NCBI RefSeq assembly: GCF_010726085.1
Contig: NZ_AP022560.1
Span: 2,976,001 to 3,040,000 of the forward strand
Length of the DNA stretch: 64,000 bases
Source: Mycolicibacterium moriokaense
GTDB lineage: Bacteria; Actinomycetota; Actinomycetes; Mycobacteriales; Mycobacteriaceae
Reading direction: 5' to 3'
The notes under the pieces were generated by a model. That model did not search any database. It saw nothing but the letters and a program-made list of their open reading frames with translations, and had not been told where the DNA came from. This document shows positions 17,686-29,044 of the stretch, in pieces (the first letter of the stretch is position 1; each line of letters opens with the position of its first letter). A program made the translations under genes and the position numbers.

Positions 17686-18840
17686 ATGAGCACCGATTCC
17701 GCCGCGCCGAGCGCGGTGACCAGCACCGCACGGCGACACAGCGCGATCGTCGGCCTCGTCATCGACGAGGAGGTGCCCCCCAAAATCGCCTCTGCCCTGG
17801 CGAAGGAACTACCGGCGTGGCTGCGCCAGCAAGTGTCCGACGACGTTGACTGGCGGGTGCAGGTGACCAAAGACCCGATCGGGCTCGACGAAAACGGCAG
17901 TATCCCGATGGTCGATCTCGCCCAGCGGTACCGATCGGCGAACCAATGGGACATTGTCGTCTTGGTAACCGAGCTGCCCATGAGGTTGGGAACCGTACCG
18001 CTCCTCGCGGACTACAACACCGATCACTGTGCGGCCCTGGTGTCGCTGCCCGCGCTTGGTGCGGTGCGCCGACGGCACCGGTTGTGCGGCCTCGTTGTGC
18101 AGTTGATCGCACACCTCGCGCAGCACAACGTCGGGCTCACTCTGCCCGCTGGCGGAATTGCAGCGGGCCACGACCTTGCCGGGCGGGTCGGCAGCTTCCT
18201 GATTCGTGGCCGGCGCATTCCCGCCCCAGCACCGGACGCCGACCAGCATCTGGCGATGGTCGGATTGCCCGGGCGCCTGCGAATGCTGGTCGGAATTGTG
18301 CGAGCCAATCGGCCGTGGCGCTTGGTTCCATCGCTGCAAGGTGCGACCGCTGCCGCCGCCGCGACGGCGGCCTTCGCTCTCTTCTACTCCGGCATCTGGC
18401 CGATGGCCGTCACGGTTCACCCATTGCGGCTCGCGTCGATCTCGGTCCTGGCGGTCATCGCCATGGTGCTGTGGTTCGTCTGCTACAACCGCCTGTGGGA
18501 CAGGCCCTCCAGTCACGGACAGCGTGGTGAAGCCCTGCTCCACAACGTCTCCACGGTGCTCACCCTGACCATCGGCGTGATGGTGATGTACGTGGTGCTC
18601 TTCCTGATGACCATGCTGGCCGCCCTATCGGTAATCGACCTTGGGTACCTTCAGTCCCAGTTGAGGCGTCCCGCCGGCCTTGTCGACTACGCCCGAATAG
18701 TCTGGCTGGCCTGCTCGATGGGCATCATGGCCGGCGCCCTCGGATCGAGCTTTGACAGCGAAGAGGCTGTGCGTCGAGCAGCTTTCAGCCGACGCGAACG
18801 GCAACGACAAGCTCGACACCGCCCGCAAGACAACACCTGA
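17686..18840 (+). CDS. Orphan membrane protein with N-terminal soluble domain and four TM segments
   Basis: 384 residues from ATG 17686, with GGGAGG 9 nt upstream. Residues 1-205 form a soluble alpha/beta-like region (VGLVIDEEVPPKIASALAKE, WDIVVLVTELPMR). Four hydrophobic segments follow at about 218-240, 248-268, 284-315 and 335-356, then a basic Arg/Gln-rich tail. No family motif is recognised. It sits at the left end of the stress block; its 3' end is 42 bp from the convergent STAS gene. A membrane sensor or transporter-like role would be speculation. Confidence 0.7.
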   Translation: MSTDSAAPSAVTSTARRHSAIVGLVIDEEVPPKIASALAKELPAWLRQQVSDDVDWRVQVTKDPIGLDENGSIPMVDLAQRYRSANQWDIVVLVTELPMRLGTVPLLADYNTDHCAALVSLPALGAVRRRHRLCGLVVQLIAHLAQHNVGLTLPAGGIAAGHDLAGRVGSFLIRGRRIPAPAPDADQHLAMVGLPGRLRMLVGIVRANRPWRLVPSLQGATAAAAATAAFALFYSGIWPMAVTVHPLRLASISVLAVIAMVLWFVCYNRLWDRPSSHGQRGEALLHNVSTVLTLTIGVMVMYVVLFLMTMLAALSVIDLGYLQSQLRRPAGLVDYARIVWLACSMGIMAGALGSSFDSEEAVRRAAFSRRERQRQARHRPQDNT

Positions 18841-18882
18841 GACGGCCGGACTGGCGCCGACACACCAGGGAACACCCCGATT

Positions 18883-19266
18883 TCATTTCGCGCTGTCTGC
18901 TGTGGATATCTCAAAGAGGTCCAACAGTCCGGCGTCGGCCAGCGCGGTCCCGGCAGGGTGGCCGTGCACCCCGACGAGACAGAGCGAAATGTCGGATTCG
19001 CCGGCCTGCGTCGCGGCCGACTTCAACGCATCGATCCCTTCGGCGCCGATACGGAGCACCCCGGAGAGATCGAGTACCAATTGCGCAGGCGATCGGTTTA
19101 ATTCATCGGCCACTACCCGGCGCATCGTCGCGGTTGCTCCGCGGTGCAGTTCACCGCTGACAGAGATTACGCTCTTGTTCGTTGCGGAGCGCTTCACATC
19201 GACTGTGACGGAGCGGGTCTCTATTCGTTGCCCTTCCCGTCCTTCCCGTCCGTCCCTTTCATTCAT
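18883..19266 (-). CDS. STAS-domain protein (anti-sigma-factor antagonist-like) lacking the usual phosphoserine
   Basis: 127 residues from ATG 19266, with GGAGGG 5 nt upstream; an earlier ATG at 19317 has no such site. Residues 17-115 show the STAS pattern: SVTVDVKRSATNKSVISVSGELH, then LVLDLSGVLRIGAEGIDALK, then LCLVGVHGHPAGTALADAGLL. In SpoIIAA/RsbV-type antagonists the loop reads D-S-T/S-G; here it is G-A-E-G (residues 74-77), so the phosphorylatable serine aligns with Ala75. It may act constitutively or bind a partner other than a switch kinase. No anti-sigma kinase gene is nearby. Confidence 0.75.
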   Translation of the reverse strand: MNERDGREGREGQRIETRSVTVDVKRSATNKSVISVSGELHRGATATMRRVVADELNRSPAQLVLDLSGVLRIGAEGIDALKSAATQAGESDISLCLVGVHGHPAGTALADAGLLDLFEISTADSAK

Positions 19267-19584
19267 TTGAACCCTCCGAGTCCGGATTCTTGTGTCTGCG
19301 GAATCCATTGACGGCAACTGGATTAACCCCCAACCCAGAATCTTATGGTGCTAATCGTCGAAACACGCGATCGGCGACGCACCGGCCTGGCATATCGAAA
19401 AACGCCGTCGATGGCAGGCACCCCAGGCGAGCGTATACGCGCCGCATGCGGTCGTATCGTCCTGTGAGGCCGAACCGGCTTGGCGGTATTGCGCCTGCGG
19501 GCCCGGTTCCGTGTCGAGGGCGACAGTGGAAACTCGAACAGTGGCTTGGTGGACCGGTCTCTATCCATGGAGCGGAGGTATCCA
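19267..19584. other. Intergenic region between the divergent STAS and DUF1931 genes
   Basis: 318 bp. It should hold both promoters. I see no convincing sigma-factor motif, no strong inverted repeat and no credible small gene; the open frame through the second half is an upstream extension of the DUF1931 gene without a ribosome site. Confidence 0.5.
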
Positions 19585-20037
19585 GTGACCCATCCGTCCG
19601 GTATTCCGGTGTTCGAAAGGTTCTTTCGGTCGGTCGCAGGCATCAAGATCGACAAGAACGACCTCCGTCGCTTCCGGGAGTTCGTCGACGAGCAGATCGA
19701 TGACATCGCCATCGCGGGCCGCAACTCGGCCGAGTGGAACAGGCGTGATGTGATTGTGCCGCAGGATCTTCCGATCACCAAAGGCGTTCAGGAGCGGATG
19801 CGCGAGTTCGACAAGATGGAAGAGGCTGAGGAGATCCGTGAGCTGCTGCGTCAGGTAGTGCGACAGCCACCTTCTGACGTCTCCTTCGCTGAGGACACCG
19901 AGCGTCTGCTGCCAGAGTTGTTCGGCGGGTTGAGCATCGCGGTGGCCCGTTCCTTTCGGATAATCGACGCGGCCGTGTCCAACCCGTCGACTGAGCATTG
20001 GGATCGGGTGCTTGCGCTCTTCCGAATGGTGTTCTGA
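19585..20037 (+). CDS. DUF1931 bacterial double histone-fold protein
   Basis: 150 residues. Start GTG 19585 is chosen because GCGGAGG lies 6 nt upstream. The sequence GIPVFERFFRSVAGIKIDKN, then RRDVIVPQDLPITKGVQE, and ARSFRIIDAAVSNPSTEHWDRVLALFRMVF matches the DUF1931 family, whose Aquifex member aq_328 was shown to form two tandem histone folds in one chain. The pattern helix-strand-DLP motif-long helix appears twice. DNA binding is plausible by fold but the paired basic surface is weak and the protein is acidic overall, so a non-DNA role is possible. Its genomic company is stress genes. Confidence 0.8.
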   Translation: MTHPSGIPVFERFFRSVAGIKIDKNDLRRFREFVDEQIDDIAIAGRNSAEWNRRDVIVPQDLPITKGVQERMREFDKMEEAEEIRELLRQVVRQPPSDVSFAEDTERLLPELFGGLSIAVARSFRIIDAAVSNPSTEHWDRVLALFRMVF

Positions 20038-20212
20038 TTTCAGGCGATTCCTGGCTGTGGTTACTGCCCACGCGACTGAAGTGCCGGGGCGGAAATGGTC
20101 TCGACAGTCCGAGGCGTCCGCCCGCAGCGCCGCGCCATTCTCGGTGACGACAACCGCTGATCGACCTAGAGGGCGACGGCTCGCCCTGACGCAAGATACG
20201 CCGGGCGGCCGG

Positions 20213-21895
20213 TCAACCAGCGGGGTTGAGGAACCGCCACGCACGTGTCGCGGCGTGGAGGTTGAACCGGGTATCGACGTCGCGGAGGTCGTAGCCGGTG
20301 AGTTCAGCAATGCGCGCCAACCGGTAGCGCAGCGTGCTGCGATGAATGTGTAGCGCGGCCGCCGATTCGTCATAGTTTCCGCCGCATTCGAGATACTCGC
20401 TGAGGGTCAGGACCATTTCGGATTTCTTGCTGCTGTCGTAGTCGAGTAGTGCGCCCAACCATTCGCGCACAAAGGGTTCGACGGCGCCGCCGTCGTGGGC
20501 GCCGTCGATGAGGCGGTAGAAACCCAGTTCGTCGAACGCCGCCGCGCCCCCAGGATTGGCGTAGCGCAGCTGGATGTTGAAAGCGCGACGCGCCTCGATG
20601 AAGGACTGCGGCAACTCATCGGGCACGTCGCATCGCGTGCCGATGCCGATCACGACGCTCGCGCGGTCGGGACCTTCCCCGATCGCGTGGTGCAACGCTC
20701 CGGGGTCTGGGCGGCCGTCGGTGAGAAGAACAACGAATCCCCCGTGCTGCCCTTGCAGGTAGTTCAGATGCAACGCGGTCGCGGCGCGCCCAGCGGCGGT
20801 GGCCAGCGTGCAATCTGCTCGACCGGCGGCATTCATCACCACGACGTAATGCGGGCGCCGCAAATCATGGCCCAGGGCATCGGCGCGAGCGTAGGCCCCG
20901 TCCCGATCGGTGCCCACCAACAGGTCGTCGACCAAGTCGCGTCGCAGATTGAGCTCGATCTCGGCGATACTTCGCTCGTGGGAAAGCTCCATCGCCAGCA
21001 CGGTGGTGCCATAGCGCAGGGCGAACAGGCTGTCTTCGGACACCGTGTTATCGGGATCATGTAACGCAAGGACACCGAGGATCTCGGCCCGCGGCTGGAC
21101 AAGTGCGAGCATCCGGCCGCCGATCCGCGCCGGACCGTTCCGTGCCGCCAGCTCGTGCAGCAACAGCTCGCGCTCGTCACTTGTCTGCTTTGGGTAGGGG
21201 TGTGGTCTCCCAGATCCAGCCCAGCAGCGCAGGTTGCCGAACCTGTCTTCGACCCCCACCGGAAGTGCAGTCAAGTCATACAACGCATCCGCGACGCCCT
21301 GCGCGCCCCGTCCCGCCGCCACCGCAGCGCCCAGCACCTCGTGGATGTTCGATTGCCGTTGCAACCGCGAAACCGTACTGGCGAGTGCCTGATTCGTTTC
21401 GTGTAGATCGGTGGTCACCTGTGCCGTCTGCTCAGCTACACCGATGTCGCGCTCCTGTACTGCGACGTATGCCAAGGCGGTACCCGCTTGCTGCGCAAGG
21501 ATCTTCAGCAACAGGACTTGAAACTCTGGCGGCGCATCGGCGGCACTGACCACCAGGCAACCCTGAACGATGCTCTGGTGATTCATCGGTATTGCCCATC
21601 CCCACTGTCCGCGTCCAACATCGATCTGCCCGCCGGAGCCGAACTCGCGAAGCTGTCGGTCGATTTCGGGATATTCGGGCTGGGAGCGTGGAAAGCGAAC
21701 GAACTCACCGTCCAACGACCGGTAACTGGCCTCCACCTGACAGGTTGAGAGGTTGCCAACGGCGACCGTTGCGACCTGGAAGATCCCGTCAGTGTCGTAA
21801 TCACCGAAGTCGACGCGCGAGAGCGCCGCCAATTGCGCTGGGGCCAGTCCGACCTGCCGGCTTCGCCCTGGCGGGCCTAGCGGTTTCCCGCTCAC
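20213..21895 (-). CDS. GAF/PucR-type transcriptional regulator
   Basis: 560 residues from GTG 21895. The N-terminal part (about 25-150) is a GAF-like sensor (IFQVATVAVGNLSTCQVEAS, GWAIPMNHQSIVQGCLVVS), followed by a helical linker (about 150-185) and a second sensor region (LPVGVEDRFGNLRCWAGSG, RMLALVQPRAEILGVLAL). The C-terminus has the PucR HTH (GGNYDESAAALHIHRSTLRYRLARIAELTGYDL). Such proteins activate adjacent genes in response to a small molecule. It is divergent from the chaperone operon across 373 bp and is the best candidate for its local regulator; this is inferred from position. Confidence 0.82.
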   Translation of the reverse strand: MSGKPLGPPGRSRQVGLAPAQLAALSRVDFGDYDTDGIFQVATVAVGNLSTCQVEASYRSLDGEFVRFPRSQPEYPEIDRQLREFGSGGQIDVGRGQWGWAIPMNHQSIVQGCLVVSAADAPPEFQVLLLKILAQQAGTALAYVAVQERDIGVAEQTAQVTTDLHETNQALASTVSRLQRQSNIHEVLGAAVAAGRGAQGVADALYDLTALPVGVEDRFGNLRCWAGSGRPHPYPKQTSDERELLLHELAARNGPARIGGRMLALVQPRAEILGVLALHDPDNTVSEDSLFALRYGTTVLAMELSHERSIAEIELNLRRDLVDDLLVGTDRDGAYARADALGHDLRRPHYVVVMNAAGRADCTLATAAGRAATALHLNYLQGQHGGFVVLLTDGRPDPGALHHAIGEGPDRASVVIGIGTRCDVPDELPQSFIEARRAFNIQLRYANPGGAAAFDELGFYRLIDGAHDGGAVEPFVREWLGALLDYDSSKKSEMVLTLSEYLECGGNYDESAAALHIHRSTLRYRLARIAELTGYDLRDVDTRFNLHAATRAWRFLNPAG

Positions 21896-22268
21896 GTTGA
21901 ACCGGCCACGCTGACCGACCCCCGTCTCTGGCCTTGTCGCGCGGAGTGTGGTGATGCGCTACAAGCGACCCTATACCCGACATTGGCGATCCGAACCCTC
22001 TTCTTCGCTCCGGATCGTCAGCCCCGCCCTGATAACGACGGCCGATTCGCATCGTGGTGCTGCCAGGACGAATTGCAGCCAAACATTTCGGCTGTCCGGG
22101 CGCACGCAACCGTCGCTGCGGATCGCCAGACTGCTTGGTCTGGGAGCTAATTACGACGCGCGGTTCGCGCATGCGCTACCGCTAGCCGTTGTCGGCGTTC
22201 CGTGGAGCACCTCTGCAACCAAGGAGAAACCGTGGCTTTGACGCACCTGGTTGGCAGGCATAGGGGGA
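21896..22268. other. Divergent promoter region between the PucR regulator and the chaperone operon
   Basis: 373 bp. A 7-bp inverted repeat CGATCCG (21987-21993) / CGGATCG (22011-22017) with a 17-bp spacer is a candidate operator. On the minus strand, GGGTAT (21973-21978) with GGTTC (21993-21997) 14 bp upstream weakly resembles a mycobacterial SigF-type promoter facing the PucR gene. No CIRCE or HAIR (CTTGAGT-N7-ACTCAAG) element is present. No credible gene. Confidence 0.4.
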
Positions 22269-22775
22269 ATGATGGCTGATCATTCGACGGTGGCGACAGG
22301 GGCGGTCCGGCCCAATGAGCCGGCTCGTCAGGTGATCGCAACCTTCCACAACTACGCCGACGCCGAACGCGCGGTCGACTACTTGTCCGACGAAGGGTTC
22401 GAGGTAAGCCGGGTGGCCATCGTGGGCCGCGACCTCGAGTACGTGGAGCAGGTCCTAGGCCGGCTGAATTACGGTGGCGCAGCGCTGCGTGGTGCCGGCT
22501 CCGGCGCCGCGGTCGGTGTGTTGATCGGCTGGATCTTCGGACTGTTCAACTGGATTGACCCAATGATATCGGGGTTTGTGTTGGCCGGTTATGGCCTGCT
22601 TATCGGTGCGCTCACGGGTGCCCTGGTCGGCCTGCTAGTGCACGCGATGCAATTCGGCCGCCGCGATTTCCACTCCGTCAGCGGGTTGCTGCCCAGGTAC
22701 TACGACGTCGTGGCTGACGTCGAAGTAGCCGACCGGGCGCTGCAAATCCTCACCAGTTCCAACCGAAGGGAATAG
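22269..22775 (+). CDS. General-stress-protein-17M/YflT-like membrane protein
   Basis: 168 residues from ATG 22269 (a second ATG at 22272 is equally possible; AGGGGG just upstream). N-terminal alpha/beta domain typical of the GSP17M family: ARQVIATFHNYADAERAVDYL followed by SDEGFEVSRVAIVGRDLEYV. A glycine/alanine-rich pair of hydrophobic helices follows (GAGSGAAVGVLIGWIFGLF and FVLAGYGLLIGALTGALVGLLV), then a C-terminal YYDVVADVEVADRALQIL. It probably lies in or on the membrane. It is the first gene of the operon, 3 bp before dnaK. Exact biochemical role is unknown. Confidence 0.8.
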   Translation: MMADHSTVATGAVRPNEPARQVIATFHNYADAERAVDYLSDEGFEVSRVAIVGRDLEYVEQVLGRLNYGGAALRGAGSGAAVGVLIGWIFGLFNWIDPMISGFVLAGYGLLIGALTGALVGLLVHAMQFGRRDFHSVSGLLPRYYDVVADVEVADRALQILTSSNRRE

Positions 22776-22778
22776 ACG

Positions 22779-24662
22779 ATGGCAACAGCGGTAGGCATCG
22801 ATCTCGGCACAACCAACTCGGTGATCGCCGCCTGGCAGGGCGGGGAACCCATCGTGATCGCCAACGCCGAAGGAGCGCGCACTACGCCCTCGGTGGTGGC
22901 ATTTACCGAAAGCGGCGAGCGCTTGGTGGGACAACTCGCCAGACGTCAGTCGATCATGAACCCAAAGGGCACCATCTACTCGGCAAAGCGATTCATCGGC
23001 CGCCGCTTCGACGAGATATCGGAAGAAGCCAAGGCGGTCAGCTTCGATGTTGTCGAGGGCGACGGCGGCGCCGCCCGGTTCGAAGTCCGCGGCAAGAAGT
23101 ACTCGCCCGAAGAGATCAGCGCGCAGGTGCTGCGCAAACTCGCCGACGACGCCAGCAAGTTCCTTGGTGAGCGGGTCAAGGAAGCGGTGATCACCGTACC
23201 GGCCTATTTCAACGATGCCCAACGTAACGCCACCAAGGATGCCGGCCGGATCGCCGGCCTCGATGTGTTGCGCATCATCAATGAGCCCACCGCCGCGGCA
23301 CTCGCCTACGGCCTCGACAAGAAGGGCCACGAGACCGTGCTGGTCTTTGACCTGGGCGGCGGCACGTTCGACGTCAGCCTGCTCGACGTCGGCGACGGGG
23401 TGGTGGAGGTCCGAGCCACGGCCGGTGATTCCCATCTGGGTGGCGACGACTTCGACCGCCGGCTCGTGGACTATCTCGCAGATGACTTTCAGCGCGAGAA
23501 CAACATCGATCTGCGCAAAGATCCGCAGGCGCTGCAGCGGCTGTTCGAGGCAGCCGAGAAGGCGAAGGTCGAACTGTCATCGGTGACGCAGACGCAGGTC
23601 AACCTGCCGTTTGTCACCGCCGACGCCAACGGCCCCAAACACCTCACCATGACCATCAATCGGTCGAAGTTCGACGAACTCACGCACGATCTCGTCGAGC
23701 GCTGCATGGGTCCTGTCAAGCAGGCGATGGACGACGCCAAAGTGACGGCTAACGATATCGACGAGGTCATCCTGGTCGGCGGGTCGACCCGAATTCCCGC
23801 AGTGCAGGCCCTGGTGCGCCGGCTCACCGGTGGCAAGGACCCCAACATGAGCGTGAACCCCGACGAGGTCGTCGCGCTCGGTGCCGCCATCCAGGCCGGT
23901 GTGCTCAAGGGCGAGGTGTCCGATGTCCTGCTGCTCGACGTCACGCCGTTGTCGCTGGGTGTTGAAACCGCCGGCGGCGTGATGACCAAGATCATCGAGC
24001 GCAACACCACCATCCCGGCCCGGCGCAGCGAGGTGTTCACTACCGCGGCGGACAACCAGCCGGCCGTGGATATCGTTGTGTTGCAAGGCGAACGAGAGAT
24101 GGCCAAAGATAATCGCGTACTCGGCAGGTTCAAGTTGGAGAACATCCGACCGGCGCCGCGCGGTGAACCACAGGTTGAGGTCACCTTCGACATCGACGCC
24201 AACGGAATCCTGCATGTCACTGCGCGCGACAAGGACACCGGCGCCGAGCAGGGCATCACCATCAGCGAACAGTCGAACCTCGACAAGAGCGAGGTCGAGC
24301 GGATGCTCGCTGAGGCCGAGGCGCACCGCCGCGAGGATGAGCAGCTGCGTAAGCAGGTCGATGCACGCAATGAACTCGATTCGGTGGCTTACCAAGTCGA
24401 GCGCCGGCTAAAAGAGCTGGGCGACTCTGCGGCGCCGCACGACCGGGCCCGCGCCGAGATGCTCGTGGCCGACGCGCGCCAAGCCATCAAGGACGACGCA
24501 CCGATGGACCGCGTGCAGTCGCTGACGTCCGAGCTGCAACAAGTGTTGTACGGACTACAACCCATGCCGACCGGCGGCGGCAACGGGCAATCGGCCGGAG
24601 ACGGCCAGGGCTCTGCTGTCGGCGACGACGACGTGGTCGACGCCGAGTTCGACCGGAGCTGA
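22779..24662 (+). CDS. dnaK: Second DnaK (Hsp70) with Gram-negative-type N-terminal insert
   Basis: 627 residues. ATPase domain signatures: [12 protein letters not shown] (residue 6 on), [37 protein letters not shown]; substrate domain [18 protein letters not shown]-terminal DDVVDAEF, the canonical DnaK ending. Residues about 70-104 ([18 protein letters not shown], on to [10 protein letters not shown]) contain the roughly 23-residue insert that characterises Gram-negative Hsp70s and that, from memory, is absent from the housekeeping mycobacterial Dna[11 protein letters not shown] and [10 protein letters not shown] also follow the Gram-negative wording. ATP-driven folding with the GrpE and DnaJ encoded next. 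Confidence 0.93.
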   Translation: MATAVGIDLGTTNSVIAAWQGGEPIVIANAEGARTTPSVVAFTESGERLVGQLARRQSIMNPKGTIYSAKRFIGRRFDEISEEAKAVSFDVVEGDGGAARFEVRGKKYSPEEISAQVLRKLADDASKFLGERVKEAVITVPAYFNDAQRNATKDAGRIAGLDVLRIINEPTAAALAYGLDKKGHETVLVFDLGGGTFDVSLLDVGDGVVEVRATAGDSHLGGDDFDRRLVDYLADDFQRENNIDLRKDPQALQRLFEAAEKAKVELSSVTQTQVNLPFVTADANGPKHLTMTINRSKFDELTHDLVERCMGPVKQAMDDAKVTANDIDEVILVGGSTRIPAVQALVRRLTGGKDPNMSVNPDEVVALGAAIQAGVLKGEVSDVLLLDVTPLSLGVETAGGVMTKIIERNTTIPARRSEVFTTAADNQPAVDIVVLQGEREMAKDNRVLGRFKLENIRPAPRGEPQVEVTFDIDANGILHVTARDKDTGAEQGITISEQSNLDKSEVERMLAEAEAHRREDEQLRKQVDARNELDSVAYQVERRLKELGDSAAPHDRARAEMLVADARQAIKDDAPMDRVQSLTSELQQVLYGLQPMPTGGGNGQSAGDGQGSAVGDDDVVDAEFDRS

Positions 24663-24668
24663 GCCGCA

Positions 24669-25190
24669 ATGGTCAGCCCAGATCATTCCGAAACCGAACA
24701 GGGAAATGGGCGGCTAGCTCAAAACCCGCCAGAAACGGATGCGCCCCAACCTGATACGGACAAGGAACTGGCCAGGCTCGAGGACCGCTGGCGGCGCGCC
24801 GCCGCCGATCTGGACAATTTGCGCAAGCGGTACGCCCGCGAACTGGACCGCGAACGGATGACAGAACGATCCCGAGTGGCCGGCGCGTGGCTGCCCGTCG
24901 TGGACAACCTGGAGCGGGCGATCAGTCATGCCGACGACCAGTCCGATGCGGTCGTCGAGGGTGTCCGCAACATTCTCGAACAAGCGTTACAGGTTCTCGA
25001 GCAGCTCGGCTATCCGCGCCATGGGGAGGCAGGGGTCCCCTTCGACCCGGAGCGGCACGAGGTGGTCGGCGTCGTGGACCAGCCGGACAGCCCGCCCGGC
25101 ACGGTCGTCGAAGTGCTTCGACCGGGCTACGGCGACGGGTCACGGCAGCTGCGGCCGGCGGCCGTCGTGGTCAGTCGACGCGGGGGGTGA
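24669..25190 (+). CDS. grpE: GrpE nucleotide-exchange factor
   Basis: 173 residues. A polar disordered N-terminus, then a long helix (ELARLEDRWRRAAADLDNLRKRYARELDRER) that forms the GrpE dimer stalk, and a C-terminal beta domain with FDPERHEVVGVVDQPDSPPG and VVEVLRPGYGDGSRQLRPAAVVV, the conserved GrpE signature. Shorter than many GrpE proteins (about 190-230). It releases ADP from DnaK. It starts 6 bp after dnaK and is surely cotranscribed; it is presumably specific for the DnaK encoded with it. Confidence 0.92.
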   Translation: MVSPDHSETEQGNGRLAQNPPETDAPQPDTDKELARLEDRWRRAAADLDNLRKRYARELDRERMTERSRVAGAWLPVVDNLERAISHADDQSDAVVEGVRNILEQALQVLEQLGYPRHGEAGVPFDPERHEVVGVVDQPDSPPGTVVEVLRPGYGDGSRQLRPAAVVVSRRGG

Positions 25191-25196
25191 CGCTTC

Positions 25197-26111
25197 GTGG
25201 CCCGCGACTACTACGAAGTGCTCGGGGTGTCGCGGGACGCCACCGCCGATCAGCTCCAGCAGGCGTTTCGCACACTGGCCCGCAAGTATCACCCCGACGT
25301 CAACAAGGATCCAGGGGCCGAAGAGCGGTTCAAGGAGATCAACGAGGCCTATCACGTGCTGTCGGACCCCGAGACCCGTAAACGCTACGACCGGTTCGGC
25401 GAAGACTTCCGGAGGGTTCCCGAGGACTGGGATGAGCGGGTAGGCGCTGGTGCGGGTGGCTTCCGGGGCGGAGGGCCGTCCGGCGCGCGGGTGCGCTACG
25501 GCCAGGGCTTCGGCGGTGCCGGCGGCATCAACATCGAGGATCTTTTCGGCGACATGTTCGGCGGCAGTGGCGGATTCGGGCCGATTCCGGGCGCCGACCA
25601 GGAAGCGGTGCTGGAGCTGACCGTCGAGGAGGCCTACCGGGGCGGCAAACGGCAGCTCTCCCTGGACGGCCGCAACTATTCGGTCAACATCCCCGCCGGT
25701 GTCATCGATGGTCAACGGATCCGGCTGGCCGGAGAAGGCGGCCGGGGCAGCCGCGATGGGCCGGCCGGGGACCTCTACCTTGTGGTGCGCATCAAGCCCC
25801 ATCCCCGCTTCCGGCTCGACGGCCGCAATGTCATCGTCGATCTGCCGGTGTCGCCGTGGGAGGCGGTGCTGGGCACCACCGTCGCTGTTCGGACTCCCGG
25901 CGGTGAAGCCAAAGTCAAGGTCCCGCAGGGGTCTTCGACCGGGCGGCGGCTGCGGCTGCGCGGTGAAGGCATGCCGAACCCGCGTGGCGCGGCAGGCGAC
26001 CTCTACGCCGAAATCAAGGTGATGGTGCCGTCCAAACCCACCGCACGCGAACGCGAGTTGTTCCAGCAACTGGCTGCCGAATCCACGTTCGATCCCAGGA
26101 GGGGACGATGA
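25197..26111 (+). CDS. DnaJ-family co-chaperone without zinc finger (CbpA type)
   Basis: 304 residues from GTG 25197. J-domain residues 1-68 with [10 protein letters not shown] carrying HPD at 32-34. A Gly/Phe-rich linker ([26 protein letters not shown]) is followed directly by two C-terminal substrate-binding beta domains ([53 protein letters not shown]). There are no CxxCxGxG repeats, so it is a class B DnaJ like CbpA rather than DnaJ1/2. It stimulates DnaK ATPase and delivers clients. It begins 6 bp after grpE and its stop overlaps the CbpM-like gene by 4 bases. Confidence 0.9.
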   Translation: MARDYYEVLGVSRDATADQLQQAFRTLARKYHPDVNKDPGAEERFKEINEAYHVLSDPETRKRYDRFGEDFRRVPEDWDERVGAGAGGFRGGGPSGARVRYGQGFGGAGGINIEDLFGDMFGGSGGFGPIPGADQEAVLELTVEEAYRGGKRQLSLDGRNYSVNIPAGVIDGQRIRLAGEGGRGSRDGPAGDLYLVVRIKPHPRFRLDGRNVIVDLPVSPWEAVLGTTVAVRTPGGEAKVKVPQGSSTGRRLRLRGEGMPNPRGAAGDLYAEIKVMVPSKPTARERELFQQLAAESTFDPRRGR

Positions 26112-26406
26112 CCGCCCCGCGGTATGTGCTCGCGCGTCGACCCGAGATGCAGCTCGACGTATTCGCCAGACGCTGCGGGCTGCATCCCGACATGGTGCGC
26201 CGGCTGGTCGCACTTGGTCTGCTCGCGTGCAGCCGGGATGCCGGCGGGCAGCCGATGTTTGAACCGTCTGCACTTGCCACCGTGGCCCGCATCCAGCGGC
26301 TGCGAAGAGGTTTGGGATTGAACTACGCGGCGATCGGGCTGGTGCTCGATCTGCTGGACCGCATCGACGAACTGGAATCAGCGTCTCGCCGAAGGAGGAC
26401 ATCGCT

Positions 26407-26425
<19 letters not shown>
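26108..26425 (+). CDS. CbpM-like MerR-family chaperone modulator
   Basis: 105 residues from ATG 26108, overlapping the dnaJ stop (ATGA). Winged-helix MerR-like half: [37 protein letters not shown]; then a helical tail [19 protein letters not shown], the pattern of CbpM proteins that bind the J-domain of CbpA and curb it. HspR-type repressors share the N-terminal half, so DNA-binding autoregulation is the alternative. No HAIR site is seen upstream, which favours the CbpM reading. Its 3' end overlaps the clpB start by 19 bp. Confidence 0.75.
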
Positions 26426-29031
<2,606 letters not shown>

Positions 29032-29044
29032 CGGAGGACACCAC

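Noticed and set aside
19480..19584. N-terminal extension of the DUF1931 protein by 35 residues
   Set aside because: No ribosome site at the upstream start; the GTG at 19585 has GCGGAGG at the right distance and begins at the family's usual N-terminus.
21948..22241. 97-codon open frame upstream of the GSP17M gene
   Set aside because: No ribosome site, no protein-like pattern; lies in the divergent promoter region.
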